Made by a program: the position numbers and the translations under genes
NCBI GenBank assembly: GCA_947444305.1
Contig: CANEZP010000017.1
Coordinates: 1 to 64,000, forward strand
Reading direction: 5' to 3'
Origin: Pseudobdellovibrionaceae bacterium
Lineage (GTDB): Bacteria; Bdellovibrionota; Bdellovibrionia; Bdellovibrionales; UBA1609
Length of the DNA: 64,000 nt
Notes under the pieces: model-generated
Told to the model about the DNA's origin: nothing
The model's input: only the letters and a program-made list of their open reading frames with translations
Databases searched by the model: none
In this document: in pieces, positions 61,688-64,000 of the stretch
Numbering within the stretch: position 1 is the first letter of the stretch
How the letters are laid out: each line of letters opens with the position of its first letter

Positions 61688-62049
61688 TTTCGCGTCTTTG
61701 GCCTCACGTCTAAACCTAGTAAAACTTTTTGTTCGTCCGACAAATCACCGATCAACCGGCGCAGCGGGCTCGGCAGAACTTTCACCAACGTCGGGGCGGC
61801 GATGATTTGCTCATCTTTAGCGAGCTGGGGACTTTGGTAAATGTCGACCACCTGTAATTCGTACGCGCCCTCGAGATGTTCGTCACAAATCCGCTTGATA
61901 TTCGCCAGCGCCCGCTGAGATTGCGGCGTAGTGCCCGTTATGTAAAGTCTAAGCAGAATTTGCTCGGCCTTTACTGTTGGCTTGCGAACGGCCGGCTTCT
62001 TCTGCTTTTTCGTTTTCGGCTTTTTTAAAATCTTCGCGGTTTTCTTCAC
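61684..62049 (-). CDS. KaiB-like protein with a basic N-terminal tail (second copy)
   Basis: A 121-residue protein. After the lysine-rich tail (residues ~1-28, KKTAKILKKPKTKKQKKPAV) comes the KaiB thioredoxin-like domain: LRLYITGTTPQSQRALANIK, YELQVVDIYQSPQLAKDEQI, IAAPTLVKVLPSPLRRLIGD. KaiB binds the CI ring of KaiC and, in cyanobacteria, drives the dephosphorylation phase of the clock. The GTG start overlaps the stop of the first copy by one base (TAGTG). It is closely similar to that copy. Confidence 0.85.
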   Translation of the reverse strand: MKKTAKILKKPKTKKQKKPAVRKPTVKAEQILLRLYITGTTPQSQRALANIKRICDEHLEGAYELQVVDIYQSPQLAKDEQIIAAPTLVKVLPSPLRRLIGDLSDEQKVLLGLDVRPKTRK

Positions 62050-62459
62050 TAAAAGCCTATGGCTTTTAAGTTAAGACCAACGAGAACTCGCTCTGAATTC
62101 GAAAGATCACCGATCAGTTTTTTAATCGGTGAGGGCAGTTTTCTGACCAGGGTGGGTATAGCTAAGATTTGGTCTCCTTTGGCCAGCTGTGGCTTTTCTA
62201 ATAGATCGATGACTTCGATTACGTATTTTCCTTCAAGGTGCTGATCACAAATCGCTTTAAGATTCATGAGCGCGCTGCTCGATTTCTGCGTCATGCCGGC
62301 GACGTAAAGCAACAAATGCCATTCGGCCAGCGGCTTGCCGGTTTGTGACCCGCCTCCGCTTTTTGACTTACCGCCGCTCTTCGCAGGCGCCTTTTTACGC
62401 GTGGCTTTCGCTTTAGCCTTAACCTTCGTCTTCGTGGTCGCTTTCTTTTTACTTTTCAC
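62049..62459 (-). CDS. KaiB-like protein with a long Lys/Ala-rich tail (first copy)
   Basis: A 136-residue protein. The first ~45 residues are a histone-like tail ([20 protein letters not shown], then a Gly/Ser-rich spacer). The KaiB domain follows: [60 protein letters not shown]. The GTG start lies inside the 3' end of kaiC (11-nt overlap), so it is co-translated with KaiC. The tail is absent from cyanobacterial KaiB. Confidence 0.85.
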   Translation of the reverse strand: MKSKKKATTKTKVKAKAKATRKKAPAKSGGKSKSGGGSQTGKPLAEWHLLLYVAGMTQKSSSALMNLKAICDQHLEGKYVIEVIDLLEKPQLAKGDQILAIPTLVRKLPSPIKKLIGDLSNSERVLVGLNLKAIGF

Positions 62460-63915
62460 GAAACACCTTCGCCGAAGACTGGACCGGGACGAGTGAAATC
62501 CCTTTGTTGCTTAACACCAATCGTTGCACTTCGTCCGAATGGGCCATGCCGCGGGACTTGACGATGTAGAGGCCGCGCACGCGTTTCTTGAGTGTATCTT
62601 CCAATTCGCGAACGACGATCCAAGTGTCGATCAACGACGAGACGCCGACCTGGCTACTATCAATGTCCCCTTCGCGAACCGAAACCAGGGTCGTAAACAT
62701 TGCGGTGATCCCGCGCGTTTTTAGCAAATCGATCATACGGGTTAGCATCGATTGGATTTCGAGAGCGTTGCCTTGGCCGGTCAAGCTCGTCAGCGGGTCG
62801 ATGATGACGACCGTCGGTTTGAATTCACCGATCTCTTTATAGAGTTCGAGTAAATGCATCTCGAGGCCAAAGTACGCGGGCCGGCGCGAGATAATCTTTA
62901 GCGTCCCTTTGTCGATCCACTCGTCGAACTTAATGCCGATGGAATTCATATTGTGGGCTAATTGTCCCGGTGATTCCTCGAAAGACAAGTAAAGCGTACG
63001 GCCCCCGTCGCGGCAACTTCGCAGAGCAAACGCGGCGGCGATGCTCGTTTTGCCGGTGCCGGCCGTGCCCGAAAGGAGAACGCTGCTGCCCTTGGTGAAG
63101 CCTTTTCCGCTTAGCATGTGATCGAGTTCGCTGATTCCGGTCGAGATTCGTTGCTTTGAGCCTTTATGATTTAAACCCAACGAAGTGATCGGTAGTACGG
63201 AAATTCCGTCACGATCAATCAGGAATGGGTATTCGCTCGTACCGTGAGAAGACCCGCGGTACTTTACGATTCTGATCCGGCGGGTGGAGATTTGTTCGGT
63301 CACCCGGTGGTCCAACAAGATGACGCAATCCGAAACGTATTCTTCAATCCCGTGGCGGGTCAAAGTTCCGTCGCCACGCTCGCCGGTGATAATCGCCGTG
63401 ACGCCTTTGTCTTTAAGCCAGGTAAACAAACGCCGTAGTTCAGCCCGCAGCACGGCGGTATTGTCTAAACCCGCGAAGAGCGCTTCGATCGTGTCTAAAA
63501 CTACGCGCTTTGCGCCGATCGAGTCGATGGCGTGCCCGAGCCGTACGAATAAACCTTCAAGGTTGTACTCGCCCGTCTCGGCGATCTCGCTGCGTTCGAG
63601 CAACACGTGCTCGATCAAAAGCTTTCGCTGCTTCTCTAACTTTTTGAGGTCAAAATGCAGAGAAGCCACGTTCACGGCAAGTTCGTCGGCGTTTTCTTCG
63701 AAGGACATGAACACGCCCGGTTCTTTGAAGCGCGTCGCGCCGGCGACCAGGAACTCCATTCCGAACAAAGTTTTACCGCAGCCCGCGCTGCCGCAAATCA
63801 AGGTTGGCCGGCCTTGCGGGATACCGCCGCCGGTGATTTCATCAAGACCGTCAATTCCCGTCGGCGACCGGCGGAATTGGTTTGGGTCAAATACAGCAAC
63901 TTTGGTCTTCGCCAC
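62449..63915 (-). CDS. kaiC: KaiC-like circadian/RecA-fold double-domain ATPase
   Basis: A 488-residue protein with CI and CII domains. Walker A motifs are GSAGCGKT (42-49) and SGTAGTGKT (282-290), and the catalytic Glu pairs are Glu73-74 and Glu313-314. In CII, VSSLIDT (425-431) aligns with the autophosphorylation region ISTITDT of cyanobacterial KaiC, leaving Ser426-Ser427 as candidate sites. The C-terminal tail is short ([11 protein letters not shown]). GTG start with AGGAG. It leads the operon kaiC-kaiB-kaiB-kinase; KaiA is not present, as in other non-cyanobacterial systems. Confidence 0.93.
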   Translation of the reverse strand: MAKTKVAVFDPNQFRRSPTGIDGLDEITGGGIPQGRPTLICGSAGCGKTLFGMEFLVAGATRFKEPGVFMSFEENADELAVNVASLHFDLKKLEKQRKLLIEHVLLERSEIAETGEYNLEGLFVRLGHAIDSIGAKRVVLDTIEALFAGLDNTAVLRAELRRLFTWLKDKGVTAIITGERGDGTLTRHGIEEYVSDCVILLDHRVTEQISTRRIRIVKYRGSSHGTSEYPFLIDRDGISVLPITSLGLNHKGSKQRISTGISELDHMLSGKGFTKGSSVLLSGTAGTGKTSIAAAFALRSCRDGGRTLYLSFEESPGQLAHNMNSIGIKFDEWIDKGTLKIISRRPAYFGLEMHLLELYKEIGEFKPTVVIIDPLTSLTGQGNALEIQSMLTRMIDLLKTRGITAMFTTLVSVREGDIDSSQVGVSSLIDTWIVVRELEDTLKKRVRGLYIVKSRGMAHSDEVQRLVLSNKGISLVPVQSSAKVFREK

Positions 63916-64000
63916 TTGGACTCCTGGACAGCAATCAGGTTTGGGATGGGGTAAAAGTACTACATAGTTCTGCTATTACAAGGCCCGGTGAGGCAAGTTG

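Noticed and set aside
62449-63915. RadA/RecA-type recombinase instead of KaiC
   Set aside because: Two tandem RecA-fold domains with paired Glu residues and adjacent kaiB genes fit KaiC; RadA has one such domain, a zinc finger and a Lon-like tail.
1-64000. tRNA, rRNA, CRISPR array, insertion sequence or prophage
   Set aside because: No cloverleaf-like segment, regular repeat-spacer pattern, transposase or phage structural gene was found by reading; a covariance search was not possible here.

Overview
The window reads as chromosomal DNA of a diderm (Gram-negative) bacterium with moderate-to-high GC. Diderm markers include a TonB-dependent receptor, a POTRA protein, periplasmic glucan protein OpgG, an outer-membrane beta-barrel protein and Sec or lipobox signals on about half of all gene products. 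The mix of secreted hydrolases, hybrid kinases, a SWIM/SNF2 ATPase and an HNH protein of the type common in Bdellovibrio relatives suggests Bdellovibrionota or a neighbouring former deltaproteobacterial lineage. That is an inference from gene content, because no rRNA or other marker is present. I saw no insertion sequence, CRISPR array, rRNA or tRNA.

Layout. 0.2-8.3 kb: a secreted M15-like peptidase, an FMN-binding PPOX protein, a barrel-less POTRA protein, an exported Clp-like AAA+ ATPase fused to an M41 (FtsH) protease domain that has lost its zinc-binding HEAGH, a PA14-like lipoprotein, an exported methyltransferase and an S28-type lipoprotein peptidase. 8.7-11 kb: cytochrome bd oxidase (cydAB). 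11-18.5 kb: an exported nucleotidyltransferase-fold protein, two coupled methyltransferases (one RsmB-like), a HAMP-like membrane protein, a histidine-less Hpt-like protein and an MscS channel. 18.6-24.7 kb: a SWIM-SNF2 ATPase with two small followers, an HNH protein with a palindrome repeated in and around it, and a Gdx/SugE exporter. 24.8-28.2 kb: a yceI/LysR divergent pair with a visible operator, an exported GNAT-like protein and an exported flavoprotein. 28-42.5 kb: a trypsin-like protease, two HExxH proteins, a hybrid kinase, methionine aminopeptidase, an exported KatG, a degenerate GH3 protein, a DUF1704 (tyrosine-carboxypeptidase-like) protein and Hsp20. 42.9-56.8 kb: a glutamine amidotransferase interrupted by an in-frame TGA, a CNNM/CBS protein, an ATP-dependent DNA ligase, an outer-membrane barrel, a Gly/Tyr/Arg-rich protein, a coupled REC/kinase pair, OpgG, a TonB receptor and an exported DHH/DHHA1 protein. 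57-60 kb: four overlapping genes (SDR, histidine phosphatase, NAD(P)HX dehydratase, CheB domain). 60-64 kb: a tightly overlapping minus-strand operon kaiC-kaiB-kaiB-hybrid kinase.

Two themes stand out. First, the kai operon: KaiC with both ATPase sites and a Ser-Ser pair at the autophosphorylation position is co-translated with two duplicated KaiB-like proteins and a hybrid histidine kinase. The three proteins downstream of KaiC each begin with a strongly basic tail, and an orphan CheB esterase domain converges on the operon. Second, many enzymes normally cytoplasmic and dependent on ATP, SAM, nucleotides or FAD carry N-terminal signal peptides here (AAA+ ATPase, methyltransferase, nucleotidyltransferase, GNAT-like, flavoprotein, DHH phosphoesterase, KatG). 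This could be a set of exported effectors, for example for a predatory or host-associated life, or periplasmic proteins that keep old folds for new jobs.
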